A stretch of DNA of 64,000 nt from UBA6109 sp035366835 (GTDB lineage: Bacteria > Desulfobacterota > Syntrophia > Syntrophales > UBA6109). Shown piece by piece: positions 1 to 8,651 of this stretch. Under the pieces are notes generated by a model that saw only the letters and a list, made by a program, of their open reading frames with translations, searched no databases and had not been told where the DNA came from. Every line of letters starts with the position of its first letter. Position 1 is the stretch's first letter. The translations under genes were made by a program, and so were the position numbers. The DNA lies in contig DAOSIS010000001.1 of the NCBI GenBank assembly GCA_035366835.1, positions 1 through 64,000 of the forward strand, in the 5' to 3' direction.

Positions 1-51
1 ACGCCCACTAGACCCTGAACCTAGCGCGTCTACCAATTCCGCCACTTCGGC
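1..51 (-). tRNA. tRNA-Leu (CAG), 5' part only
   Basis: Read on the minus strand, this is the 5' half of a leucine tRNA. It starts GCCGAAGTGGCGG, continues with the D-loop motif AATTGGTAGACGC, and has an anticodon arm with loop TTCAGGG flanked by CTAGG/TCTAG. The loop gives anticodon CAG. The long variable arm, T arm and 3' end lie beyond base 1. The D-arm sequence and anticodon make the family clear; only the truncation by the window edge limits the call. Confidence 0.9.
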
Positions 52-193
52 ACGTCTTTCCGTGACTTGGAAAAGGTCAGATCATCTACAATGATCGTCC
101 GGGCAATGTCAAGAAAAAAGACTTTCGCGTTTCCAATTGGCCCCATTAATGCTATGGTGGCGCCTTGACGGATGGAACCCCTGTGATCGATCT

Positions 194-1138
194 ATGAAAG
201 TCCTGCGCGGCCTTGATGAAATATCTCCGGAATACCAGGAAAATCTCGTCACCATCGGAAACTTCGACGGCGTTCATCTGGGGCACCAGGCACTCTTCCG
301 TCAACTGCTTCGTGAAGCCAGGTCGGCCGGGCGGCTGGCCGTCGTCCTGACCTTCGAACCGCATCCCAAGATGGTTCTCCATCCGGAACGCAGGCCTTTT
401 TATCTGATCACGACCCTCGAAGAGAAGATACGCCTGATCGGTGCGTGCGGCATCGACGGACTCCTCATCCTGCCCTTTTCCGCCGAGTTCGCCCGGACGT
501 CCGCCGAGCAATTCGTGCAGGACATCCTCTGGGACCGTCTTCGCATCTCCAAGATCCTGATCGGCCACGACTACTCCTTCGGCAGGAGCAAGGAAGGGAA
601 CAACGCCTATCTCACCGACATGGGACAAAAGCTCGGATTCGCCGTCGAAACCATCGGCCCCGTCAAGGTCGGCGACATGATCATCAGCAGTACGCGTGCA
701 CGGCATGCGATCCTTGCCGGCGACATGAAGACGACCCGGATGATCCTTGGCAGACCCTACAATCTGAGCGGTCTCGTCGTGCCCGGGAAGCGCCGTGGCC
801 TCGGACTCGGTTTTCCCACGGCGAATATCCGCCCCGACAAGGCCCTCATCCCTCCCAGGGGCGTCTACGCGGTGCTGGCCGAATTGGACGGAAAAATCCT
901 GCCCGGGGTGCTCAGCATCGGGATCAATCCGACCTTTGCAGGCGATACCTTCTCCATCGAAGTCCATATCCTGGATTTTCGGGCAAACCTCTATGGCAGG
1001 AACCTGAATGTTCTTTTCATCGAGAGGATCCGGGACGAGATGAAATTCGACAGTCCCCAGCAGCTTGTGGAACACATCAAGCTGGACATCGAAAGGTCCG
1101 TCCCGATCCTGAATTCCTATCTCCAGTCCCCGCACTGA
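194..1138 (+). CDS. ribF: Bifunctional riboflavin kinase / FAD synthetase RibF
   Basis: Protein of 314 aa that phosphorylates riboflavin to FMN and adenylylates FMN to FAD in the cytoplasm. The N-terminal nucleotidyltransferase domain shows GNFDGVHLGHQ with its HxGH-type signature and the later ISSTRAR motif. The C-terminal flavokinase domain shows GRPYNLSG, GLGFPTANI and PRGVYAV. The length fits the family (about 310 aa). I place the start at the ATG of MKVLRG rather than the upstream in-frame ATG at 137, because the added residues have no family counterpart. It is followed after 23 bp by endonuclease V on the same strand, possibly co-transcribed. Confidence 0.95.
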   Translation: MKVLRGLDEISPEYQENLVTIGNFDGVHLGHQALFRQLLREARSAGRLAVVLTFEPHPKMVLHPERRPFYLITTLEEKIRLIGACGIDGLLILPFSAEFARTSAEQFVQDILWDRLRISKILIGHDYSFGRSKEGNNAYLTDMGQKLGFAVETIGPVKVGDMIISSTRARHAILAGDMKTTRMILGRPYNLSGLVVPGKRRGLGLGFPTANIRPDKALIPPRGVYAVLAELDGKILPGVLSIGINPTFAGDTFSIEVHILDFRANLYGRNLNVLFIERIRDEMKFDSPQQLVEHIKLDIERSVPILNSYLQSPH

Positions 1139-1161
1139 CGGAAGACGAACGGACCTCTGGA

Positions 1162-1905
1162 ATGAAAACCCGCGATCTGCACGACTGGAACGTAGGCTAC
1201 GCCGACGCCGTTCTCCTGCAGGAAAGGATACGGAAGAGAATCCTTCTCCGGGACCGCAAAACCCGCCGGGGCGTCCGGCTGGTCGCCGGCGCCGACGTCT
1301 CCTATGCCCGGGGGAGCGACCTCTTCTACGCCGCCGTCGTGCTGCTGTCTTTTCCGGAGATGGAAGTCCTCTCTTCCGCATGGCACCGTGCGCGGGTGCA
1401 CTTCCCCTACATCCCCGGATTGCTGAGCTTCCGGGAAGGACCGCCGCTGCTCGCGGCATTTGCGAAACTGGCCACACCGCCGGATGTCGTCTTTTTCGAC
1501 GGCCAGGGCATCGCCCATCCGCGGGGCGTGGGCCTCGCCTCTCATATCGGACTGTGGCTGGATGTCCCTTCGATCGGCTGCGCCAAGACGCGACTGGTGG
1601 GTACACACGCGCCGGTGGGGCAACGAGCCGGCGATGCGAGCCCTCTCGTTGTCGAAGGCCGGGTGGTCGGGACCGCGCTCCGCACCAAAGACCGCGTCAA
1701 ACCGGTCTTCGTGTCTCCGGGCCACCGGATCCGCCTGGAGACCGCCATCTCCCTCAGCCTCACCTGCTGCCGGGGCTACCGCATCCCCGAGCCGGTGAGA
1801 CAGGCCCATCTTCTCGTGAACCGCCTGCGGATCGAAGACAGGGATTCCCCCAGGCAGCCCGAAGAAGGCGGTTTTCAGAATTCTGTTGCGCGGGCCCGCC
1901 GTTAA
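1162..1905 (+). CDS. nfi: Endonuclease V (deoxyinosine 3' endonuclease)
   Basis: Protein of 247 aa that starts repair of deaminated adenine by nicking DNA near deoxyinosine. Family motifs are present in order: GADVSY (metal-binding Asp), YIPGLLSFRE (catalytic Glu region), FFDGQGIAHPRGVGLASHIG (second Asp and the His-Pro-Arg loop) and GCAKTRLVG. The start is the ATG at 1162, 23 bp after ribF. The C-terminal 30 residues are charged and not part of the core. No unusual features are seen, and the family assignment is secure. Confidence 0.93.
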   Translation: MKTRDLHDWNVGYADAVLLQERIRKRILLRDRKTRRGVRLVAGADVSYARGSDLFYAAVVLLSFPEMEVLSSAWHRARVHFPYIPGLLSFREGPPLLAAFAKLATPPDVVFFDGQGIAHPRGVGLASHIGLWLDVPSIGCAKTRLVGTHAPVGQRAGDASPLVVEGRVVGTALRTKDRVKPVFVSPGHRIRLETAISLSLTCCRGYRIPEPVRQAHLLVNRLRIEDRDSPRQPEEGGFQNSVARARR

Positions 1906-2040
1906 TACTATGGTGCGTCTCGATTCCGCCGATGCGGAAAATCGACGGCGGAAGAATCAAATCGTCCATCAAGGATGGAGCGTTCGTCCTGCCGATGCAA
2001 AACGGTTCCGTGACGGAACCTTGGAGATGATGGAGTTGTG

Positions 2041-3213
2041 ATGAGATTTTTCTTGACGAGGTCGGTCCTGTTTTTTTCACTTCTTTTCGGATCGTTGGCG
2101 CCTTTTCTGATTCCCGGCTCCGCCCTGTCTGCCGCCGCCGAAGCGGACAAGACCCCGGGCCGGCCGGCATGGAACGAGGGGATAGAGTATCTGGCGGCCA
2201 TACTGACGAGCGGGGGAACGGCCGTCGACGTCTCCAAACTGTCCGGCCTGCTCGATTTCGTGGTTTCGGATAAGGGCGCAGACGCCAACCTCGATCCGGG
2301 CAAGCGCGAAAACGCGACCGGAGCATACTTCCTTACGGACATCAAGGCGCCTCTGTCCAAGATCGTCCGATATGCGTACAGTTCCAAGATCCCAGCCTAT
2401 GTGACGCTTCCCTCGGTTATCCGTCTCGGCGGCTGGAAGGTCAAGCCGACGGGACCGTTCGACAATCTGTGGGAGAAAGTCGGGGATGTCGAAGAACCGC
2501 TTGTCATGCGGGGCGTCGAGTACGAGGAAATCACCCCGGACCTGACGACGGGCGGTTATTATCGTTATGACATGGACCGGTTGATGGTTCTCTTGAACCA
2601 TCGGGGAAGGGATTTCTTCCTCTCCGTGACCCGCCAGAAGAGCCCCTCCACGGTAGGTCGGAAAGGTGCAATCATCGGTCCGGATGCAGACTGGAATTAT
2701 TTCTACTCCGGTCAGAAGGGTCTGAACAAGACCGGCCTCGGCTGGGTCAGTTCCTACATGTACAACGCCTTTTCGGTCTCGATACTCTTCGAGCCCGTCG
2801 CCGCCAGGTCCCAAACCCGCTGCGTGAGCTTCAAGTGGCTCAGGGCCGGCTGGGGAGGAATCAACATGGTCAAACGGGAGAATATCATCGAAGGTTGCAG
2901 GCGCTTTGCCGGCGGCTTCAAGAAGGTCCTGGAATCCCCGCAGTTGCCCGAGGCCGAACAGCTGATCGACACGTACGCCAGGATCAGGAGACTGCCGGAC
3001 CAGGAGCTGATCACGCGGCTTCAACCGATCGGCGAGGCACTGAAGAAGCTCTGCCGGACCGACCCCATCCTCTCGAGCCGCGACTTTCAGGAAATGATCG
3101 AGAGCGGGAAATACCTGAACGGGATGAACCGGGAAGAGCGGGAGAATCTGCTGATGTCCGAATCCGTAAAGCTCGCCCTCAACAAGAAGTCCTTCCTGGA
3201 CAGGATGCCCTGA
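2041..3213 (+). CDS. Exported protein of unknown function
   Basis: Protein of 390 aa that I do not recognise. It begins with a clear signal peptide: Arg-Phe-Phe at the N-terminus, a hydrophobic stretch to about residue 30, and probable cleavage near SALSAAAEA. The mature part is soluble-looking, with aromatic-rich segments in the middle and a charged helical C-terminus. A GTG at 2038 directly precedes the ATG used here, and a GGAG-type ribosome site lies just upstream. The neighbours (nfi upstream, pyrE convergent) give no functional hint. It is probably periplasmic or, if a lipobox was missed, envelope-associated. Confidence 0.7.
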   Translation: MRFFLTRSVLFFSLLFGSLAPFLIPGSALSAAAEADKTPGRPAWNEGIEYLAAILTSGGTAVDVSKLSGLLDFVVSDKGADANLDPGKRENATGAYFLTDIKAPLSKIVRYAYSSKIPAYVTLPSVIRLGGWKVKPTGPFDNLWEKVGDVEEPLVMRGVEYEEITPDLTTGGYYRYDMDRLMVLLNHRGRDFFLSVTRQKSPSTVGRKGAIIGPDADWNYFYSGQKGLNKTGLGWVSSYMYNAFSVSILFEPVAARSQTRCVSFKWLRAGWGGINMVKRENIIEGCRRFAGGFKKVLESPQLPEAEQLIDTYARIRRLPDQELITRLQPIGEALKKLCRTDPILSSRDFQEMIESGKYLNGMNREERENLLMSESVKLALNKKSFLDRMP

Positions 3214-3322
3214 TCGGTCGGCGCGCCTTACGGCCCGGTTCTGCGTCAGGACGCAGACGGGATTGGCCGCTCCCCCTGAATGGGCCTGCCGTGGTCAACG
3301 GGCGCCCGCGCGGGCCCGGACC

Positions 3323-3895
3323 TCACCCTTCCTTGCGGCGATACAGGGCCATGACCTCCGTCCTGGTCAGAACGGAATCGACGCGATCGACCTGCTTCAG
3401 GATGTTCTCTCTTCCGCCCTCCTCACGATCGACAAGCGCGATCACCCTCTCCACGACAAGACCCGCCGCCCTCGCCCGCTCGATCGCCGTCAGCGTCGAA
3501 CCGCCGGTCGTGATCACATCGTCGAGAATCACCACCTTCTCGCCGGCCTTCACATCCCCCTCGATGGCGCTTTTCGTCCCGTGGTCCTTCACATCCTTCC
3601 GGACGATGAAACTCCGGATCGGCCTTCCCTTCTGAAAGGAAATCACCGACAGGGCATTGGCCATGGGATCCGCGCCCAGCGTCAGTCCCCCGGCCGCCGT
3701 GGCGTCGCTCTGCCCGAGCATCTCGAAAAGGATTTCGCCGATCAGATTCATCCCCTCGGGGTTGAGCGTCGTGGGCTTGCAGTTGAAATAGTAGAAGCTG
3801 GTCCTGCCGGAGACCAGCGTGAAAGGAGGGTTCTCCCGATATTGGAAGGATTTCTCCAGAATGATCTCCGCAAGTCTTGTCCTCTTCGGGTCCAT
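3323..3895 (-). CDS. pyrE: Orotate phosphoribosyltransferase
   Basis: Protein of 190 aa that converts orotate and PRPP to OMP in pyrimidine synthesis. The type I phosphoribosyltransferase signature VVILDDVITTGGS (PRPP binding) is present, as are the substrate-side segments FTLVSGRTSFYYFN and GADPMANA. The start is set at MDPKRT, behind a GAAAGGAGCG ribosome site. A longer in-frame start at 3976 would add 27 residues without family support and would run to within a few bases of the TonB-like gene's stop. The length is within the usual PyrE range. Confidence 0.93.
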   Translation of the reverse strand: MDPKRTRLAEIILEKSFQYRENPPFTLVSGRTSFYYFNCKPTTLNPEGMNLIGEILFEMLGQSDATAAGGLTLGADPMANALSVISFQKGRPIRSFIVRKDVKDHGTKSAIEGDVKAGEKVVILDDVITTGGSTLTAIERARAAGLVVERVIALVDREEGGRENILKQVDRVDSVLTRTEVMALYRRKEG

Positions 3896-3985
3896 TGCAA
3901 TCGCTCCTTTCAGGGTGCTGCAGTTTTCGTTCCTGGCACCGGCCGGCGTCCGGAAAAACAGCAGCCGTTCCGCCACCCGCCGGGA

Positions 3986-4861
3986 TCAGGACGCCAGGGC
4001 GCTGCCGGTGAGGACGAAGCGGATCGGCAGATCGACCCACATGGAGACGGGGTTTCCCATGCTCCGCGCAGGCTCGAACCGCCAGGTCCTGACGGCCCGG
4101 ATCGCCGACTGGTCCAGGATGTCAAAGCCGGACGATTTCTTGATCCGCAGGTCGCCGACCCGTCCTTCCGGGGAGACTTCCACGGACAGCCAGACCACGC
4201 CCTCATAACCCCGCAGGCGTGCGATCGCGGGATAGTCGGGCCGGCGGTTCTCCAGATACCGCGGGGGGTTCAGGCCGTCCGCTGCACGCGTGCCGTCCGC
4301 AACGGCGGGACCGGGCGCGCGAGGCTTCGCCGCGAGCGTCACACCTTGCGCTCCTTCCGGTGCAGGGCCCTCCCGCCCGGGCAGGGCGACAAAACCGCCC
4401 GTTCCCTTCTCCTCGTCCGGCACGGCCGCTGCGGGGAGCGGGTTCGCCTCGCGCTCCGGCTCGGCCGGGGAGAGGACCGGCTCGGAAGGCAGGCGCGTCG
4501 GTGACGCTTCCTGCTCCGCGGCTTCCGGCGGCTGCAGCGGCCGGTATCCTTTTGCTTTCGTGCGGTCTGCGGACGCACCTACCGGCGCGGCAGCAGGAGC
4601 GGTATCCCGGGAAATCGAGACCCAGGAGACACGCAGGGACTGACGTTCGGGCGCCCCCGGAAGGACCTGCCCCTCCCGGAGGAAAAGAACCGCGAAGAAG
4701 GCGGCGTGCAGCCCAACCGACAGGACGAGGAACCATCCGCCGGCAAGCTTCCAGCCAGCCGTCCTGCCTTGACGCGTTTCGACGGTGATATCGATGTCTT
4801 CCGGCAATGCCACGATCGCCCCCGGAGAATCGGCACTCCCCGGCAACGGCGCGCTCCCCAT
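3986..4861 (-). CDS. TonB-family energy-transducer-like protein
   Basis: Protein of about 291 aa from the ATG at 4861. Near residues 35-55 is one transmembrane segment (GGWFLVLSVGLHAAFFAVLF), followed by a long Pro/Ala/Glu-rich linker and a C-terminal TonB domain of about 90 residues. That domain shows PDYPAIARLRGYEGVVWLSV, SSGFDILDQSAIRAVRTWRF and a final beta strand. TonB proteins span the periplasm and pass proton-motive energy to outer-membrane receptors. No exbB/exbD or receptor is nearby. The reading frame is open to 5098, but that extension is only the repeat block at 4862-5125, so I reject the longer form. The start remains uncertain. Confidence 0.75.
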   Translation of the reverse strand: MGSAPLPGSADSPGAIVALPEDIDITVETRQGRTAGWKLAGGWFLVLSVGLHAAFFAVLFLREGQVLPGAPERQSLRVSWVSISRDTAPAAAPVGASADRTKAKGYRPLQPPEAAEQEASPTRLPSEPVLSPAEPEREANPLPAAAVPDEEKGTGGFVALPGREGPAPEGAQGVTLAAKPRAPGPAVADGTRAADGLNPPRYLENRRPDYPAIARLRGYEGVVWLSVEVSPEGRVGDLRIKKSSGFDILDQSAIRAVRTWRFEPARSMGNPVSMWVDLPIRFVLTGSALAS

Positions 4862-5125
4862 CCGTTCGCCTGCCCTGCTGGGCGGACAGTGAACGCCTGT
4901 TGTCGGATTGACGCCTCTCCGGAACAAAACGGAGAATCGCGTTCCCCAAGGAACCGGTCCGGCTTTCATTCTCTTCCTTGCCCCGCATTGCGGGGCGCGC
5001 TTGTTGTGGGATTGAAGCTCTCCAGAGCAAGCTCCGGAGAATCTTCGATCCCCAAGGAAGGGATCTTGAACATCATTCGTTCGCTTACCCCGCGGCAAGC
5101 CGCGGGGAATGCGCTCGCTGTCGGA
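4862..5125. repeat. Degenerate tandem repeat, about 107-bp units
   Basis: Two adjacent units (from about 4862 and about 4970) align over their length, and a third is partial (from about 5073). Each starts with a short GC-rich palindrome (for example CCCCGCATTGCGGGG, and CCCCGCGGC/GCCGCGGGG in unit 3). Then come TTGT.GGATTGA, CTCCGG..., GGAGAATC and CCCCAAGGAA. The units are diverged, so this is an old array. It separates the TonB-like gene from metH. The function is unknown; it resembles palindromic intergenic elements in general form. Confidence 0.6.
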
Positions 5126-5188
5126 TTCGAGGCAACCGTTTCAGCCATTTCCAAACGCCTCGGGTCCCATGGTCGTCCCGGTTCGGCT

Positions 5189-7603
5189 CTACCCCTTGCC
5201 CCGCAGGAGTGATTCCACCACGCGGACCGCCTCCACACCGTCCTTTGCGTAGGAGGCGCCGATGGAGGAAGCGTAATCGGCCGTGACGGCCGCACCGCCG
5301 ACCAGGAAGGAGACGGAAAGCCCCGCTTCCGCCGCCCGATTGACGACCTCCTGCATGGAAACCATCGTCGTCGTCATCAGCGCCGAAAGGCCGATGATGT
5401 CGGGCCTGTGCTTCCTGGCCTCCGCGATGATGGCCTCGGCGGACACGTCCTTGCCCAGATCGGTCACCTCATAACCGTGGTTCCTCAGCATCAGGGCGAC
5501 GATGTTCTTCCCGATGTCGTGGATGTCGCCGCGGACGGTCGCGATCAGAACGGATCCTCTCGCCTTCCGTCCGACACGTTCCTGCTTCAGCCGCGGTTCG
5601 AGGTGGGCGAGGCCCGCCTTCATCGCCTCGGCGGCGGCGATCAACTGGGGAAGGAAATAGACTCTCCGCTCGTACAGATCGCCGACCGATACGATGGCGG
5701 GAATCATGACCTCCTCGACGAGCCGGGAGGCGTCGCTCCCCGATTCGAGGGCCCGATCCAGCAGCGATGCGATCTCGCCGCGCCCGCCGTCGACGACCGC
5801 CGCACGGATGCGATCTTCGATGGACCGTTCCGATGTGGGGCCCGCCGAGGCAGGCGCGGTCCCGGTCTTTCCGCCGGTGCGGGCGAGAAATCGCGCCGCC
5901 CCGGGATCCCGTCCCAGAAGGACATCGGCCGCCCCGGCAATGTCCAGCAGCTCCCGATTCGCCGGATTGGCGATGACCAGCGTCAGCCCCGCGGCCTGCG
6001 CCATCGCCGCGAAGGCCGCGTTCAGCCAGGGCCGCCCCGGCAGGCCGAACGAGACGTTCGACAGCCCGAGGATCGTCCGGCACCCGAACCGGCCGGAACA
6101 CCACCGGACCGTTTCGAGCGTCTCCCGAGCCGCCCGGGGATCGGCGGCCACGGTCATGACCAGCCCGTCCACGATGATGTCCTCTTTCCGGAAGCCGTGC
6201 CTCCTCGCTTCGCGAAAGACCGCGCGGATGATCCCCTTGCGCTGCTCGGCCGTCTCGGGGACTTCCCCGCCCGCCAATGGAAGCAGGATGAACATGGCGC
6301 CGTACCGGGCGGCAATCGGCAGCAATTTCTCCATCCGGTCCCGCTCCCCGGAGATGGAATTCACGAGGGCGCGGCCCGGGTAGAGCCGCAACGCCGCCTC
6401 GATGGTTTCCACACGGGCGGAATCGATGACCAGCGGCAGTTCCGTCAGAACGGAGAGCTCGGAGACGATTTTTTTCATCGTACCGGTCTCCTCGATCCCC
6501 GGAACACCGACGTTGACGTCGAGGAGCTGCGCGCCGTCGCTCTCCTGCTGACGGGCCATTCCGCACACGAGGGTCGTCCGGCCGGCCCGGAGTTCTTCCT
6601 GAAGCGTCTTCTTCCCCGTCGGGTTGATCCGCTCGCCGACGATCACCAGCGGACGTCCTTCGCCGAGCAGGACCGTTTTTCGCGCCGAGCTCAACGCCGC
6701 GAAAGCGGGGGCCTGCTGTATCTTCGGGCGGCGGCCCCTGACGGCCCGCTTCAGCGCGCAGATGTGATCCGGCGTCGTGCCGCAGCAGCCGCCCAGCATC
6801 CGGATGCCGGCCTCGGCGAAAGCCTTTCCGAACGCGCCGAACGAATCGGCCGTCATGTCGTAGACCGTCTCGCGGCCGGAGAGTCTCGGCATCCCCGCGT
6901 TGGGCTTGGCGACCAGGGGCACTGCCGCCTGCGGCCCGATCGCGGCCAGGATCTCCACCATCGCCTCGGGGCCTGTGGAGCAATTGCAGCCGAACGCACC
7001 GGCGCCGAGGCTTTGCAGCGTCACAAGGGCCGAAAGCGGGTCGGTGCCGCCCAGCGTGCGCCCCTCCCGCTCGAAGGTCATCGTCACGATGACGAAGGGA
7101 TTCCCCAGCTCCCGGACGGCCAGGAGCGCCGCCCTGGCCTCCTGGATGTCCATCATCGTCTCGATGACGAAGAGATCGACGCCGCCGTCGAGAAGCCCCT
7201 CGGCCTGTTCGCGGAAGATCGTCACGGCCTCGTCGAAACCGACCGGACCGAAGGGCTCGACGAACTGCCCCGTCGGTCCGATGTCTCCGGCAACAAGAAC
7301 GTCTTTCCCCACCGCCTCACGGGCAAGGGACGCCAGCCGGCGGTTGATTCCGCGCACATCGGCAAGGCCGAATTCGGCCAGTTTCAGCCGGTTCGCCCCG
7401 AAGGTGTTCGTGTAGACGATATCGGATCCGGCTCGTGCGTAGGCTGCGTGGACGGCCCGGACGATCTCGGGATGTTCGAGACCCCACGTTTCCGGGCAGA
7501 CGCCGGACGGCATGCCCCGTTTCTGGAGTTCCGTGCCCATGGCGCCGTCCAGGATCAGGATCCTTTTCTTCAGGAAAGCGGCAATACCTGCCTTGGACTT
7601 CAT
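5189..7603 (-). CDS. metH: Cobalamin-dependent methionine synthase core, lacking activation domain
   Basis: Protein of 804 aa that transfers a methyl group from methyltetrahydrofolate via cobalamin to homocysteine. The homocysteine domain (about 1-290) has zinc ligands in GCNCS (about 205-208) and GGCCGTTP (about 271-274). The pterin-binding domain (about 320-570) contains VIVGERINPTGKK. The cobalamin cap and Rossmann domains follow, with the B12 motif DIHDIG at about 693. It stops after the B12 domain, so the roughly 330-residue AdoMet reactivation domain of full-length MetH is missing. A separate reactivation protein ends 4 bp inside this gene (ATGA overlap). The open frame runs on to 8311, but MKSKAG is the family start. 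Confidence 0.93.
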   Translation of the reverse strand: MKSKAGIAAFLKKRILILDGAMGTELQKRGMPSGVCPETWGLEHPEIVRAVHAAYARAGSDIVYTNTFGANRLKLAEFGLADVRGINRRLASLAREAVGKDVLVAGDIGPTGQFVEPFGPVGFDEAVTIFREQAEGLLDGGVDLFVIETMMDIQEARAALLAVRELGNPFVIVTMTFEREGRTLGGTDPLSALVTLQSLGAGAFGCNCSTGPEAMVEILAAIGPQAAVPLVAKPNAGMPRLSGRETVYDMTADSFGAFGKAFAEAGIRMLGGCCGTTPDHICALKRAVRGRRPKIQQAPAFAALSSARKTVLLGEGRPLVIVGERINPTGKKTLQEELRAGRTTLVCGMARQQESDGAQLLDVNVGVPGIEETGTMKKIVSELSVLTELPLVIDSARVETIEAALRLYPGRALVNSISGERDRMEKLLPIAARYGAMFILLPLAGGEVPETAEQRKGIIRAVFREARRHGFRKEDIIVDGLVMTVAADPRAARETLETVRWCSGRFGCRTILGLSNVSFGLPGRPWLNAAFAAMAQAAGLTLVIANPANRELLDIAGAADVLLGRDPGAARFLARTGGKTGTAPASAGPTSERSIEDRIRAAVVDGGRGEIASLLDRALESGSDASRLVEEVMIPAIVSVGDLYERRVYFLPQLIAAAEAMKAGLAHLEPRLKQERVGRKARGSVLIATVRGDIHDIGKNIVALMLRNHGYEVTDLGKDVSAEAIIAEARKHRPDIIGLSALMTTTMVSMQEVVNRAAEAGLSVSFLVGGAAVTADYASSIGASYAKDGVEAVRVVESLLRGKG

Positions 7604-8241
7604 TCCGTGCCCTCCTTCAAGGCTTGGACGACGGCGACGGCCGTGACGGACTTTTCCGGCTCCAGCATGAACGAGTCCGTGATGCGCACGCCCCAGCGTT
7701 CCATCTCCAGCAGCCGGTAGATGTCCGCCTGCCCGGCGAGCGAAAAGTCGCCGTACCCGGCGGAATACCGCCGGCGGGACAGCCCCATGCCTTCGCGCCG
7801 CAGGGTCCGGTTGCAGAAAGCCGCGATCCAGTCGAGCGCGGCATCGGTCATCTCGCTGCCCACGGCGTCGAAAACGACGCCCCGTTTGAGCATCTCGCCG
7901 CCCGCATCGCGGCGGACCGCTGCGGCGATTTGCGGACCGGCCGTCGCAGCCAGAAGAACGATCTCGCCGGCGCCGCCGACGAAGGCAGCCAGGTCCCTGC
8001 TCCGCCACGTCGGGCCGCCCGCGATCGCCACTTCGCCTTCCCCGCTCCGGATCAGAGACAGGCGTTTTGCCGCCCCTTTCAGACGGATCAGGACGGCCGC
8101 CTCCGCAATCCACCGTTCCAGTTCCACCCGTTCTCCGGGGGAGAGCTTCGTCACGCCCTGCCGGTATCCCAGCCGCCGGTAGATCCGCCGGTTCGGCGGC
8201 TGCAGCGGAATCGGATCGAAAAGACGCAGGGGTTCCCTCAT
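7600..8241 (-). CDS. Stand-alone methionine synthase reactivation-domain protein
   Basis: Protein of 213 aa resembling the AdoMet-binding activation domain of MetH. The segment RRYSAGYGDFSLAGQADIY followed by WGVRITDSFMLEPEKSVTA matches the conserved RxxPGY...LTxSxxMxPxxSVSG region. It should bind S-adenosylmethionine and reductively remethylate cob(II)alamin on the truncated MetH encoded next. It overlaps the upstream response regulator by ATGA (8238-8241) and the downstream metH by ATGA (7600-7603), so the three genes are translationally coupled. The ATG at 8241 is chosen because it forms this overlap; a GTG at 8253 is in frame upstream. The shape is shorter than the fused domain, as in other split systems. 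Confidence 0.85.
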   Translation of the reverse strand: MREPLRLFDPIPLQPPNRRIYRRLGYRQGVTKLSPGERVELERWIAEAAVLIRLKGAAKRLSLIRSGEGEVAIAGGPTWRSRDLAAFVGGAGEIVLLAATAGPQIAAAVRRDAGGEMLKRGVVFDAVGSEMTDAALDWIAAFCNRTLRREGMGLSRRRYSAGYGDFSLAGQADIYRLLEMERWGVRITDSFMLEPEKSVTAVAVVQALKEGTE

Positions 8242-8651
8242 GAATTGTTCCACGGTTGTTCCGCGCCGTACCGGTTTCTCCAGCGGTCGATCTTTTCGAA
8301 GGCATCTTCAACGGCCCTGTAGAGGGTTTCGATTTTCAGCGGTTTGGTGAAATAGTCGTCGAAGCCCGCCTCCCGGCATTCGTCGATTTCAAAAAGTGCG
8401 GCCCATCCGGTAATCGCATAGATCAGGCTCAGCGGCCGTTCCTTGCGGATCTTCCGGCACAGTTCGATGCCGTTCATCCCAAACAGCTTCAGGTCAAGAA
8501 AGATGACATCCAGATCGGTTCCCCGGGCGATTTCCAGCGCCTTCTGGCCGTCTTCGGCGGCAACGACCCCATAGCCGCGGTCGGTAAAAATTTCCTGGAA
8601 GAGATCCCGTACCGAACCTTCGTCATCGACGATAAGAATCTTCCTCTGCAC
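8238..8651 (-). CDS. Single-domain response regulator
   Basis: Protein of 137 aa consisting only of a receiver domain. It has the acidic pocket VDDE near the N-terminus, the phospho-acceptor Asp in VIFLDLKLFGMNG, the switch Thr/Ser in AITGW and the conserved Lys in YFTKPLK. There is no output domain, so it must act by protein contact. The GTG at 8651 has a GGAGGG site 6 bases upstream; the TTG six bases earlier has no spacing. It overlaps the MetH reactivation gene by ATGA. No histidine kinase is nearby. Confidence 0.88.
   Translation of the reverse strand: MQRKILIVDDEGSVRDLFQEIFTDRGYGVVAAEDGQKALEIARGTDLDVIFLDLKLFGMNGIELCRKIRKERPLSLIYAITGWAALFEIDECREAGFDDYFTKPLKIETLYRAVEDAFEKIDRWRNRYGAEQPWNNS

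Noticed and set aside
1906..2040. Possible riboswitch before the exported unknown protein (small hairpin GGTTCCG/CGGAACC)
   Set aside because: I find no consensus of the known c-di-GMP, cobalamin, SAM or other riboswitch classes.
4862..5098. Longer N-terminus of the TonB-like protein
   Set aside because: It is translation of the degenerate repeat block and has no counterpart in TonB-family proteins.
7604..8311. Upstream extension of metH to a 1040-residue protein
   Set aside because: The extra part is a shifted-frame shadow of the reactivation gene and response regulator; MKSKAG has the family start and an ATGA overlap.
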